A stretch of DNA of 43,379 bases, taken from positions 1-43,379 of the forward strand of contig JAOARY010000043.1 of the NCBI GenBank assembly GCA_025210335.1, read 5' to 3'. The notes under the pieces were generated by a model. The model was not told the origin of the DNA. It made no database searches and was given only the letters and a program-made list of their open reading frames with translations. How positions within the stretch are numbered: the first letter of the stretch is position 1; each line of letters begins with the position of its first letter. Below are positions 26,582-34,983 of the stretch, piece after piece. This DNA is from Peptostreptococcaceae bacterium (GTDB lineage Bacteria > Bacillota > Clostridia > Peptostreptococcales > Peptostreptococcaceae). Made by a program: the position numbers and the translations under genes.

Positions 26582-27038
26582 ACTTTTTTTTCGAACGAAG
26601 CTCTTTAAAGAACTTCTTTAAAAGAGTTGAGGCTTCATCCTTTAACAAACCATAATTTATAAAAACCTTATGATTAAACTCTTTTATATTAGATAAATCT
26701 ATAACTGAACCCAAAGCTCCTGTTTTAAAATCTTTAGTAGCTATAAATACATTATCAATTCTACTTTGTAATATAGCCCCCGCACACATTGCACAAGGTT
26801 CTAATGTAACATAAAGACTACAATTCGTTAGTCTCCATGAATTTAAGTTCTTACAAGCTTGATCTATAGCTATAAGCTCTGCGTGTGACAGAGGATTTTT
26901 TAGAATCTCCTTCTTATTATATCCTCTGCCTATAATCTCGCCGTCTTTAACTATTATCGCTCCTACAGGAACTTCCTTTAGTTTGTAAGCCTTATTTGCT
27001 TCTTTTAACGCTTCTTGCATGAAAGTAATATGCTCCAT
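26535..27038 (-). CDS. tadA: tRNA adenosine deaminase TadA, stop codon inside tRNA-Ser
   Basis: A 167-residue deaminase that turns A34 of tRNA-Arg(ACG) into inosine. Zinc ligands and catalytic Glu are H52-A-E54 and P-C82-A-M-C85. I chose ATG 27038: GGAGG lies 4 nt upstream and the family starts with such a helix. The frame is open further, to 27092, but that part is the tRNA-Arg 3' end and is not a natural start. The typical C-terminus ends at KKFFKELRSKKK, yet no stop follows. The frame continues through the 5' half of tRNA-Ser for 15 residues (WRDDREVEGARLESV) and stops at 26535. So the stop codon and the tRNA share DNA. Cutting by RNase P would leave a message without a stop. Confidence 0.92.
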   Translation of the reverse strand: MEHITFMQEALKEANKAYKLKEVPVGAIIVKDGEIIGRGYNKKEILKNPLSHAELIAIDQACKNLNSWRLTNCSLYVTLEPCAMCAGAILQSRIDNVFIATKDFKTGALGSVIDLSNIKEFNHKVFINYGLLKDEASTLLKKFFKELRSKKKWRDDREVEGARLESV

Positions 27039-27062
27039 TTCGCCTCCAAATAAAAAAACAAG

Positions 27063-27136
27063 TGCACCTAAAAGGATTTGAACCCTCGACACATGGTTTA
27101 GGAAACCACCGCTCTATCCAACTGAGCTATAGGTGC
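27063..27136 (-). tRNA. tRNA-Arg (CCT)
   Basis: The acceptor stem GCACCTA pairs with TAGGTGC; the D arm is GCTC...GAGC; the anticodon stem GTGGT/ACCAT holds the loop TTCCTAA, giving anticodon CCT for AGG codons. The T arm has the TTCAAAT loop. No CCA is encoded, in contrast to the neighbouring tRNA-Ser. A consensus-like promoter lies 19-47 nt upstream. It starts the RNA unit tRNA-Arg, tadA, tRNA-Ser, SRP RNA. Confidence 0.95.
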
Positions 27137-27154
27137 ATTTACTTCACAAAGAAA

Positions 27155-27183
27155 ATGATATCATATAATTTTGAGTTTTTCAA
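27155..27183 (-). promoter_or_regulatory. Promoter of the tRNA-Arg / tadA / tRNA-Ser / SRP RNA unit
   Basis: On the minus strand TTGAAA (27183-27178) and TATCAT (27160-27155) are exactly 17 nt apart; each matches 5 of 6 consensus bases. The start of transcription would be about 12 nt before tRNA-Arg. I found no convincing promoter inside tadA. Confidence 0.75.
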
Positions 27184-27358
27184 TTAGTTTTTGTACAAAA
27201 CTTGATTTTTACACAAAATAATAGTTCTTTATATATAAAATAATGAAAATTATATATATTTAATTAATTATTTTACTAAAAATATATACCTTTTTAGCTT
27301 TTTTATTTATAATATAAGCTATTACTTTTAAATTTTTTATAAGAAAGGAATTATAAAA

Positions 27359-28294
27359 ATGAACAAAATAAAAAATAAAAAAAATAATATATTAAAAATC
27401 CTAGGAGTTTTATTTTTAATAAGCTTTATTGCTTGTTTTTCATTATCAACTTATGTAGGTCTTAAATTACTAAGTCCTAAAAGAGTTCCTATAACAAAAA
27501 CTCCAGCTGATTATAATCTAAGCTATAATGATATAGAATTTAAATCTTCCTATGATGATATAAAATTAAAAGGTTTTTATATCCCAAAAGAAAATGCAAA
27601 TGAAGCAATTATAATAGCTCATGGTTATAGAAAAAACAGAAATCTTAAAAGAATAGATGGTCTTAAATTAGTTAAGAAATTACATGATAAGGGAAATTAT
27701 AATATATTGATGTTTGACTTTAGATGTAGCGGTGAATCCGAAGGTGATTTTGCGTCAATTGGTCTGTATGAAAAATATGATTTGCTTTCTGCTATTGATT
27801 TTGCAAAAGAGAAATATAACAATAAAAAAATTCATTTATTAGGTTTTTCGATGGGTGCATCAACCTCTTTAATGGCTGGCGTTGAATCTTTAGACGTTGA
27901 AACGATAATTGCTGATAGTCCCTTTGATGATCTAAAAACTTATTTAGAGGAAAATATGACAGTATGGACTAAATTACCTGATTTTCCTTTTACACAAATG
28001 ATACTTTCTACATTACCAAAATTAAAAGGTGTAGATGTTAATAAAGTCTCTCCAATAAAAGATATTGTTAAATTAAATGAAGATAAATATAAGTATAAAA
28101 AATTATTGCTTATTCATAGTAAAGATGATGAAGCAATACCACTTTCAAAGAGTTTAAATCTTTATGAAAAAGTTAAAAATAATAAAAATGTAGAACTATT
28201 TGAAACAAAAGATTCTTTGCATACTGAATCATTTACTCATTATCAAGATATTTATGTTGATAAAGTTTTAGAAATCATAAATAAAGAATCCTAA
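27359..28294 (+). CDS. Membrane-anchored alpha/beta hydrolase
   Basis: A 311-residue serine hydrolase of the alpha/beta fold (YqkD/serine aminopeptidase-like S33 group). A membrane anchor lies at about residues 12-36, so the enzyme domain faces outward. The oxyanion-side motif is HGYRKNR (about 88-94), the nucleophile elbow is GFSMGAST with Ser164, the acid is in HSKDDEAIP (about 253-261), and the catalytic His is in LHTES near 287. The substrate is unknown; it may be an ester or acyl-peptide. A GAAAGGA sequence precedes the ATG. It stands alone, convergent with the next gene. Confidence 0.9.
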   Translation: MNKIKNKKNNILKILGVLFLISFIACFSLSTYVGLKLLSPKRVPITKTPADYNLSYNDIEFKSSYDDIKLKGFYIPKENANEAIIIAHGYRKNRNLKRIDGLKLVKKLHDKGNYNILMFDFRCSGESEGDFASIGLYEKYDLLSAIDFAKEKYNNKKIHLLGFSMGASTSLMAGVESLDVETIIADSPFDDLKTYLEENMTVWTKLPDFPFTQMILSTLPKLKGVDVNKVSPIKDIVKLNEDKYKYKKLLLIHSKDDEAIPLSKSLNLYEKVKNNKNVELFETKDSLHTESFTHYQDIYVDKVLEIINKES

Positions 28295-28336
28295 ACAAAT
28301 TAATATGAAATATTTTAAATTCTAAATAAATTTATT

Positions 28337-28427
28337 AAAAAAGCTATCATACTAAGAAAAGTAGAATATACTATGTTTTTAAATTCATAGTATATTCTAA
28401 ATTAATTTCTTAATATGATAGCCTTTT
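28337..28427. repeat. Long imperfect hairpin, family member C
   Basis: Outer arms AAAAAAGCTATCATACTAAGA and TCTTAATATGATAGCCTTTT pair almost fully; inner arms AGAATATACTATG and CATAGTATATTCT pair perfectly. It lies between convergent genes. Its inner sequence resembles that of member B (AATATACT-TG). Confidence 0.85.
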
Positions 28428-28444
28428 ATATTTTACTCTTTTAG

Positions 28445-28849
28445 TTAAAAATTGTTATAATAAGGAACATATCTTACATCATCAGAAAATGCCATATAAA
28501 GCATATATAGCTGTCCTAATGGTGGGAATACTAAGCAAAGTATAATAATAATATCTGAAGTATTGAAATTTTTATAGAATAGATAATTAAAATATAAATA
28601 TGCTAATACGTTTATTCCCGGAATTAAGTATAAAAGTCCCCATAAGAAACTCTTTCTGATGATTCCAAAGAAAACAAAGAATTGTAATATCGGTACAAAT
28701 GCTAATATAGAATATGATAAATTAGCTTTTTTACCTAAATTAAACCAAGCAAATGCATTTATAAGATAAATTACAAACATTAACCCAAGTCCAATAGTTC
28801 CAAATATAAAACTTCCTAAATACTCTAATAATTGCACATCGTGATGCAT
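28445..28849 (-). CDS. Small polytopic membrane protein (DUF5684-like)
   Basis: A 134-residue protein with four hydrophobic segments, at about 12-30, 45-62, 68-88 and 98-118. Motifs such as W-x-LGKKANL, FVPILQF, LLYLIPGINVLAYL and PPLGQLYMLY recall the DUF5684 family of small membrane proteins in Firmicutes; its function is unknown. AAAGGGTG precedes the ATG. It is read alone, with hairpins of the same family on both sides. Confidence 0.75.
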   Translation of the reverse strand: MHHDVQLLEYLGSFIFGTIGLGLMFVIYLINAFAWFNLGKKANLSYSILAFVPILQFFVFFGIIRKSFLWGLLYLIPGINVLAYLYFNYLFYKNFNTSDIIIILCLVFPPLGQLYMLYMAFSDDVRYVPYYNNF

Positions 28850-28948
28850 AAAAACACCCTTTCTTTTTTATATATTATATTGTATATACTATACTACTAT
28901 CAAAACCTTAAAAATTTCATAACAATAGATTAAAAAATAATTAGAATT

Positions 28949-29059
28949 AAAAAGGGACTACCCTATAAGAAAATTTAATTATAATATATAATGTTCATCA
29001 CAAATTTGAAATAAACACAATATGTTGTATAATTTTTTTCTAATACAGCAACCCCTTTT
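28949..29059. repeat. Long imperfect hairpin, family member D
   Basis: A weaker copy: the outer arms AAAAAGGGACTACCCTATAAG and CTAATACAGCAACCCCTTTT pair with several mismatches. The right arm, read in reverse (GGGGTTG ... ATACAACATATTGTG), closely matches the right arm of member B (GGGGTTG ... ATACAGCATATTATG). It lies between two tandem minus-strand genes and probably ends the upstream message. Confidence 0.65.
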
Positions 29060-29079
29060 GTAATACTAAATCAAAACAA

Positions 29080-30513
29080 TTATTTTATTTTTTCTAACAT
29101 TCTTTTAGCAAAATCTTTACCTCCAAATCCAAATGCTATTGCAAAAGCTATTGAAACTGCACCAACAATAAATCCAAAACCCATATTTATTATCTCATTT
29201 GCTATTCCCATTTGTCTTAGTCCCATTGCAATAGATAAAAACATTATAGATGCTTTTATTATAAATCTAAATATAATAGAACTTGAGTCTTTTGTATCAG
29301 TAATCATATCTGAAACTGTATTTGCTATAAATAAACCTAAACCTATTATAATTAAACCTATCACAATATGACCTACTAAAAATATAAAATCATTTAATAT
29401 CAAAGCAATTTCATTAAGTTCTAATATTTTACAAGCTTCTAATATACCAATAAACAAAAATGCAAATTGTACAAATATTTTTATATTTTTTGATATATCT
29501 AAATTAACATTATTATTTCTATTTATTCCTATGCTTTTAAACACAGTCTCCATGTTAATCTTTTTCACTATACTCGAAGCTAAATCTCCTACTATATTCC
29601 CAAAGAAATATGCTAAATATATTAATATAAAAGCAGAAAATAAACTAGGAATAAACATTGCAATTTGATTAATCATATTCTGTGCTGGAATAGCAACCAT
29701 TTTAAGCCCTAAAAAATCAAAAGCAGATGAGAATATTGGTATTAAAAATATTATATAAACAATAGACGCTATCATATTTGATAATTTTAATTTATCATCT
29801 TCTGTAGTTGAATAATTATCAATACCAAAAGAATTTAATATACTTGCTAATACTAATTTTATTTTTTTAGCAATATATAAACCTATCAAAATTATTAAAA
29901 TTGCAGCTATAATATTTGGTATTACAAATAATACTTTATTTATCATGTTTTCAAATGGATCTAATAAGCCTTGAATAGATAGTGCACTTAATACACCTGG
30001 AAGAAACATTATTATTATAAAACCAAATAAAATATCTCCTATAGGTTTTGTTATTGTATTGTTTTCATTTTTTATTTTTTTATCTATGTCAATCATAACA
30101 AGAAATTTAACAACAATAGTTCTTAAAACAGATGCAATTATCCATGCAATTAAAAATAATCCTAAACCACCCATTATATTTGGTAAAAATCTAAATATAG
30201 ACTCTAAAAATTGATTTAGAGGGTTTGTTATTATAGAAAAACCTAAAGTTTCAAAAGTTGCTACAAAAACAAAAATTAATAGTATAGCGTAAATAATTTT
30301 TACTACAATATTTTTAAAATCTGATTTATTATTATTACCGTTAAAAGTTGATTTTAATACATTGTTCAATTTTTGATTCTTTGCAAACAAATTACCTATT
30401 TTCTTAGCTATAAGTTTAGCTAAAAATATACCAACAACCAAAATTACCAATGCTGATAATATTTTTGGTATATCCATTAAAACATTTTCTAATAAATACT
30501 TAAATTCAGACAT
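29080..30513 (-). CDS. Mechanosensitive-channel-like membrane protein (TM-helix repeats)
   Basis: A 477-residue membrane protein built of repeated helix units of the conserved TM-helix type found next to or within MscS-like channels (PF05552-like). Each unit has the pattern P-x(4)-A-hydrophobic-GxxxAxxxxxx. Four are visible, starting at about residues 13, 107, 194 and 287. The C-terminus, GFGFIVGAVSIAFAIAFGFGGKDFAKR, is the typical pore-like glycine/alanine end. No MscS beta domain follows, so gating function is uncertain. It may act in osmotic release. An AGGAGG sequence precedes the ATG. It is monocistronic. Confidence 0.85.
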   Translation of the reverse strand: MSEFKYLLENVLMDIPKILSALVILVVGIFLAKLIAKKIGNLFAKNQKLNNVLKSTFNGNNNKSDFKNIVVKIIYAILLIFVFVATFETLGFSIITNPLNQFLESIFRFLPNIMGGLGLFLIAWIIASVLRTIVVKFLVMIDIDKKIKNENNTITKPIGDILFGFIIIMFLPGVLSALSIQGLLDPFENMINKVLFVIPNIIAAILIILIGLYIAKKIKLVLASILNSFGIDNYSTTEDDKLKLSNMIASIVYIIFLIPIFSSAFDFLGLKMVAIPAQNMINQIAMFIPSLFSAFILIYLAYFFGNIVGDLASSIVKKINMETVFKSIGINRNNNVNLDISKNIKIFVQFAFLFIGILEACKILELNEIALILNDFIFLVGHIVIGLIIIGLGLFIANTVSDMITDTKDSSSIIFRFIIKASIMFLSIAMGLRQMGIANEIINMGFGFIVGAVSIAFAIAFGFGGKDFAKRMLEKIK

Positions 30514-30609
30514 AATAAACCTCCTGTTTTATTTTTTAACTATATATCAATATGTTTACAAGAATATATTACCCTATAATTATTATAAAAACCATTTTTT
30601 ATTAATAAT

Positions 30610-30712
30610 TATAAAAAACTACAATAATAAGTTTAATTTGAAATATTTTTTAGAATTTCTTAAAATCAATATTTCAAAAATTTATACACTTATCATTGTA
30701 GTTTTTAATATT
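30610..30712. terminator. Terminator-like long hairpin after the Cache kinase
   Basis: ACTACAATAATAAGT and ACTTATCATTGTAGT form the outer stem of about 14 bp, flanked by A- and T-runs; an inner stem TTTGAAATATT/AATATTTCAAA lies in the loop. It ends only 4 bp before the kinase stop codon and can terminate on either strand. Confidence 0.8.
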
Positions 30713-30715
30713 TTT

Positions 30716-32659
30716 TTATATATTTTCTTCAAAATCCATAACATCTATCCCAAGTGGAATAAGTATAGTAAATGTAGTTCCTTTTTCCATATCACTATTA
30801 AAAGTTATAGTTCCTTTAAATAATCTATCCACTATATTATAAACAATATTAAGCCCCAGCCCTACTAACCCAGAACCTCTTGCCGTTGTGAAAAATGGAT
30901 GAAATACTTTATTTTTATTATCAAAGTCAATTCCAACTCCATCATCTGTAATTTCTAAAACTACATAATCTCCACCATGTGTAACATTAATACTAATCTC
31001 ACCTTTTTCTCTATCTACAAAAGCATGATCCAAAGAATTTTTTATAATTGAAGATATGACTGTTGCAAATGGTGTTTTATATGAATTGATAATAACATTA
31101 TCATCGCATTTAAGCTTTATCTTTATATCCTTACTTCTTCCTATATTAACACTTGTAACAGTATTTCTTATAAGATTTTTTACATTAAACTCTTCTTTAT
31201 TTTGATTTATAGGCTCTATTGATAATTTCTTAAATAATTCAATTAGTTTGGATGCTCTTCTTAAATTTACAGACATTGAATCATACAATTTCTTGCTCTT
31301 GTCCATATATTCTTTAATATCTTTACCAGAAATCTTACCATTTTTTATTGTATCATCTAAATTTCTATTTAGATTTTCAACATACGAAGATGCTGTTATA
31401 GCAATCCCAATAGGTGTATTTAATTCATGAGCAATTCCTGTAACCAAATCTTTTAACGCTTCCATTTTTTTAGATTGAACCAATTCTTCTTGCATTGTTT
31501 TTACTTCTTCTAATGATTTTGCAAGTTCATTATTTGATATCAATAATTGTCTTGTTCTTTCTCTCACTTGAGCTTCTAATTTTTCATTCAACTTTATAGC
31601 TGTAAGTTCACCCTCTTTAATTTTTGCTTCTCTTTTTTGAATTTGTTCTATCATTTTATTGAAATTTGATGATAATGAATTTAATTCTTTATAATCCATA
31701 CCATCTATTTTTTCATCATAATTTCCCTCAGATATTGATTTTGTTTTATTTTCTAAATTTAAAATATTATTCATTATCTTTCTAACCTTATTATAATTCA
31801 TATAAAAAGCAAATATCACCAAAAATACAGTGCATATAAGTATTAAATATATAGAATTATATAAAGGCTTTGTTATTTCCTTATGAGATTGATATATTAT
31901 AACCGCCCAATTATTATATCTTATAAATTTAGAGTTTGCTGTAACTTTAACACCTTTGTAATCGATATTTGGCATATTTTTATTTTGTTTAAAATCATTA
32001 AAATATGGATCAATCTCTCTTTCATATACATATTTCATATCTGAATGAGCTATATAAGTCCCTTTATTATCTGTTATAGCTAATATATTTTCATCATTCT
32101 TATTTATTTGCTTAAGCAAATTCCCAAGTTCATCTAAATTGAGTATCCCAACGACTATATCACCACTTTTAACCCTCATACTAAGTGCCACTTGTGGTTT
32201 TGTGGAATTATAAGAAAAAAATGCACTAGACCAATATACTTCATCCACATTAAATTCATCATTAAAATATGGATATAGAGACTGGTCTGTTCCTATTACT
32301 CTTGTATCATATGGTTGTGAATAAAATACAATTCCTTCTTTATCCAATATATATACATCTGAAAATCTACTGTTTTTATCTACTAAAATTCTTAAAATCT
32401 CATTTGTATCTAAATATCTAAATCCTCTTTGATCATATAAAATTTCTTTGATTTGTAAGATTTGATTTTTAGCTTGTTCCAAATAACTCTCAATTTGAAA
32501 TTCAACAGAAGATATCAATATATCATTTTTTATCTCTATTTCTTTTCTTATTATGCCATCCATAGTAAATAGAACTATAATACTGATACTGATTATAGTT
32601 ATTATAATATTTAAAATTTCTTTAGTTATAAGTTCGAATTTTAAACTATTCTTTCTCAT
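30716..32659 (-). CDS. Sensor histidine kinase with extracellular dCache domain
   Basis: A 647-residue kinase. Membrane helices at about 14-34 and 268-290 frame an outside double-Cache sensor (about 36-265). HAMP follows (about 290-340), then a coiled coil (about 340-398). The phospho-acceptor box is TGIAHELNTPIGIA with His411. The ATP-binding domain has IIKNSLDHAF (N box), TDDGVGIDF, the FFTTARGSGLVGLGL segment and a final KGTTFTILIPL. The acceptor box is of the NtrB/DctB-like type. It ends an operon after three binding-protein genes. No response regulator is adjacent, so the partner is elsewhere. The ligand could be an amino acid delivered by the binding proteins (inference). Confidence 0.92.
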   Translation of the reverse strand: MRKNSLKFELITKEILNIIITIISISIIVLFTMDGIIRKEIEIKNDILISSVEFQIESYLEQAKNQILQIKEILYDQRGFRYLDTNEILRILVDKNSRFSDVYILDKEGIVFYSQPYDTRVIGTDQSLYPYFNDEFNVDEVYWSSAFFSYNSTKPQVALSMRVKSGDIVVGILNLDELGNLLKQINKNDENILAITDNKGTYIAHSDMKYVYEREIDPYFNDFKQNKNMPNIDYKGVKVTANSKFIRYNNWAVIIYQSHKEITKPLYNSIYLILICTVFLVIFAFYMNYNKVRKIMNNILNLENKTKSISEGNYDEKIDGMDYKELNSLSSNFNKMIEQIQKREAKIKEGELTAIKLNEKLEAQVRERTRQLLISNNELAKSLEEVKTMQEELVQSKKMEALKDLVTGIAHELNTPIGIAITASSYVENLNRNLDDTIKNGKISGKDIKEYMDKSKKLYDSMSVNLRRASKLIELFKKLSIEPINQNKEEFNVKNLIRNTVTSVNIGRSKDIKIKLKCDDNVIINSYKTPFATVISSIIKNSLDHAFVDREKGEISINVTHGGDYVVLEITDDGVGIDFDNKNKVFHPFFTTARGSGLVGLGLNIVYNIVDRLFKGTITFNSDMEKGTTFTILIPLGIDVMDFEENI

Positions 32660-32683
32660 AATATCAATCCTATCTACTATATT

Positions 32684-33817
32684 TTATAAATCTATATACA
32701 CTCTTTTAAACTCTGAATTTTCAATTCTATAGATAAATGTTTCTCTACTGGCATCCAAATATTCATCGTATATTATATCACTTTGAACCCCATCAAATTC
32801 CTTTATATTTAACATGCTATTTTTTATATCTTTTGACATTGTCGAATCTGCATTTTCTATAGCCTGTTTTAAAATCATCATTGATTCATAGCCAAATACA
32901 GCACCAAAAGTTGCGTCTTCATTATAATAATTTTTATATTCATTTATAAAATCTAAATATTTTTTATTTTTATTCAAATAATTATATTCACTTGCACCAT
33001 AAACTCCTTCTACAGTTTTTCCACCATAAGATATTAATTCCTCATTAAAAGCCCAACTCGATGCATATTTATCAAGATTATATTCTAATTTTTCAATTTG
33101 TTGAATAATCTTTGCAGCATCAGTTGAATTGCATACCATATAAATCGAATCCAATCCTAATCTTTTTATGTCCTTTGCAAATAATTCTGCATTCATATCA
33201 AATTTAGTAAATCTTCTTTCGTATGATATATTAATATTTAAATTTTTTAAATTATTTTTAAATCTTTGAACTATAGGTGTAGCATATTCTCTATTATCAT
33301 CATCATAAATCACACCTATTTTTTTTGAATTTTTATCTTCTATTAATTTAGCAAAATAATCAGATTGTTTACTATTTTCGGGTAATACTCTTGTAAAATT
33401 ATCATCCCTTTGACTCAATTTTATAGTAGTCATAGTGGGACTTATCATAAACATATCTTTTTTATCGGCATATAATACAGCTTCATACATCCCACTTATG
33501 GAAAATCCTATCACTATATTTATATCTTCCTCATTAAATTCTCTTATAGCCTCTTTGGCATTTTCTCTACTGGTTTTATCATCCTTTATAACAAGTTCTA
33601 TCTTCTTACCCTTTATTCCACCAGATTCATTTATTTTATTAACAGCTATAAATGTCCCTTTTCTTGTTGCAACACCCAGTTCTGAAGCTTTTCCAGTAAG
33701 ACTTCCAACAAAGCCTATTTTTATAACTTGATCTTCTTTAAAAAATCTAATATAAGAAAAATAAGAAAATACAAATAATAAAACCATAATTAATAATATT
33801 TTTAATTTTTTATCCAT
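32684..33817 (-). CDS. Branched-chain amino acid-type binding protein, membrane-anchored
   Basis: About 377 residues of the Peripla_BP_6 / LivJ-like type. The N-terminus MDKKLKILLIMVLLFVFSYF is a membrane anchor with no lipobox Cys, unlike its two neighbours. The binding fold starts at IKIGFVGSLTGKASELG and holds the family's K-E-A-R-x(4)-hinge and SPTMTT segment near residue 110. The best start is uncertain: ATG 33817 fits the anchor, but the nearest Shine-Dalgarno (GAGGTG) is about 24 nt away. The frame is open to a TTG at 33856 that has no ribosome binding site. It is the third of three tandem paralogues, 24 bp before the kinase gene. Confidence 0.87.
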   Translation of the reverse strand: MDKKLKILLIMVLLFVFSYFSYIRFFKEDQVIKIGFVGSLTGKASELGVATRKGTFIAVNKINESGGIKGKKIELVIKDDKTSRENAKEAIREFNEEDINIVIGFSISGMYEAVLYADKKDMFMISPTMTTIKLSQRDDNFTRVLPENSKQSDYFAKLIEDKNSKKIGVIYDDDNREYATPIVQRFKNNLKNLNINISYERRFTKFDMNAELFAKDIKRLGLDSIYMVCNSTDAAKIIQQIEKLEYNLDKYASSWAFNEELISYGGKTVEGVYGASEYNYLNKNKKYLDFINEYKNYYNEDATFGAVFGYESMMILKQAIENADSTMSKDIKNSMLNIKEFDGVQSDIIYDEYLDASRETFIYRIENSEFKRVYIDL

Positions 33818-33861
33818 AATATCGCAATAAAATGCTTTCACCACCTCTTTACTCAAAGGTA

Positions 33862-34968
33862 TTATTGTATCTTTTGATATTTAGAATCCATAACCTTAAA
33901 TTTAAATACCTTGCCTTGAGCATCTCCATATTCATCTATTATAAATTCCCCTTGTAAACCATTGAATATTCTTATGTTTATTACTTCTTCTTTTATATCT
34001 TTTATTTTTGTACCTTTTTTAGATATAGCTTCTTGCAAAACAAGCATACTATCATAACCAAAATTAGCTGAAAAAGACGGCTTTTTATGATACATCTCTT
34101 CATACTCTTTTACAAAATTTAAATATTTCGGATTTTTGCTTTCTGGTTCAAAAACACTAGAACAATAAACACCTTCAACTGCTTTTCCACCATAGTTAAT
34201 AAAATCATTAGTCATAGCCCAACCTGGAATAAATATATCACTTTTGCTATCATATTTTCGTATTTGTTGTATTATAGCTGCTGAATCTACTGAATTTGCT
34301 ATTACTAGTATTCCTTTAGCTCTACTATCTAATAATGAATTACTTATCAAATTAGTCATAGGGATATCTTCTTCTATTTTATATTTATAAACTATTTCTC
34401 CACCCTTTTTCTCAAAATTTTTCCTAAACGTTTCTATAATAGCATTTGAATATGCTAAATTTTTTCCATCATAAACAACTGCCATCGTTTTTATTCCCCT
34501 ATTTTCAAATGCAAGTTCGCTTAAAATATTAGCTTGACTTGTTAAATCAGACATAACTCTTAAAAAGTTATCATCTTTCTTACTTATTAAGGTTGTCGAT
34601 ATTGTTGGTGATATAAAAAGCATCTTATCATCCTTAATAGCCTCTTCTATAACTTCTACTCTATTACTAGTTGTAAAACCAATTACTATATCAATACCTT
34701 CATCTCTAAACTCTTTTATAGCATTTCTTGCTCCATCATTTGTACCCTTATCATCTTTTACCACAAGTTTTACCTTTCTACCATTAATTCCTCCATTTTT
34801 GTTTAATTTATCAATATACATAAGTATGGCATTTCTGCTTTCAACACCTAATTCTGAAGTTGTTCCTGAAAGTGTTGAACTAAAACCTATCTTTATATCT
34901 TCCTTCGAACAAGATATAAATACAAAAATCATTGATATCAAAATCAATAGTGATAATAATTTTTTCAT
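33862..34968 (-). CDS. Branched-chain amino acid-type binding lipoprotein
   Basis: A 368-residue Peripla_BP_6 lipoprotein. The lipobox is FISC with Cys at about residue 20, and the mature start IKIGFSSTLSGTTSELGVE is near-identical in plan to its neighbours. Ligand-binding segments include FISPTISTTL (about 117-126), with the Ser/Thr that binds carboxylates in this family. It is the second of three paralogues in the operon, 15 bp from the next gene's start region. No permease or ATPase gene accompanies it. A signalling rather than transport role is plausible but not shown. Confidence 0.92.
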   Translation of the reverse strand: MKKLLSLLILISMIFVFISCSKEDIKIGFSSTLSGTTSELGVESRNAILMYIDKLNKNGGINGRKVKLVVKDDKGTNDGARNAIKEFRDEGIDIVIGFTTSNRVEVIEEAIKDDKMLFISPTISTTLISKKDDNFLRVMSDLTSQANILSELAFENRGIKTMAVVYDGKNLAYSNAIIETFRKNFEKKGGEIVYKYKIEEDIPMTNLISNSLLDSRAKGILVIANSVDSAAIIQQIRKYDSKSDIFIPGWAMTNDFINYGGKAVEGVYCSSVFEPESKNPKYLNFVKEYEEMYHKKPSFSANFGYDSMLVLQEAISKKGTKIKDIKEEVINIRIFNGLQGEFIIDEYGDAQGKVFKFKVMDSKYQKIQ

Positions 34969-34983
34969 AATACATCTCCTTAA

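Noticed and set aside
26384..26608. Plus-strand open frame of 74 codons across the SRP RNA and tRNA-Ser
   Set aside because: It is the antisense of two structured RNA genes and has no ribosome binding site.
27039..27092. N-terminal extension of tadA
   Set aside because: The frame is open, but the extra codons are the tRNA-Arg 3' part and spacer; GGAGG points to ATG 27038.
30638..30823. Plus-strand 61-codon frame near the kinase gene end
   Set aside because: It lies across the long terminator hairpin and the kinase 3' end with no ribosome binding site.
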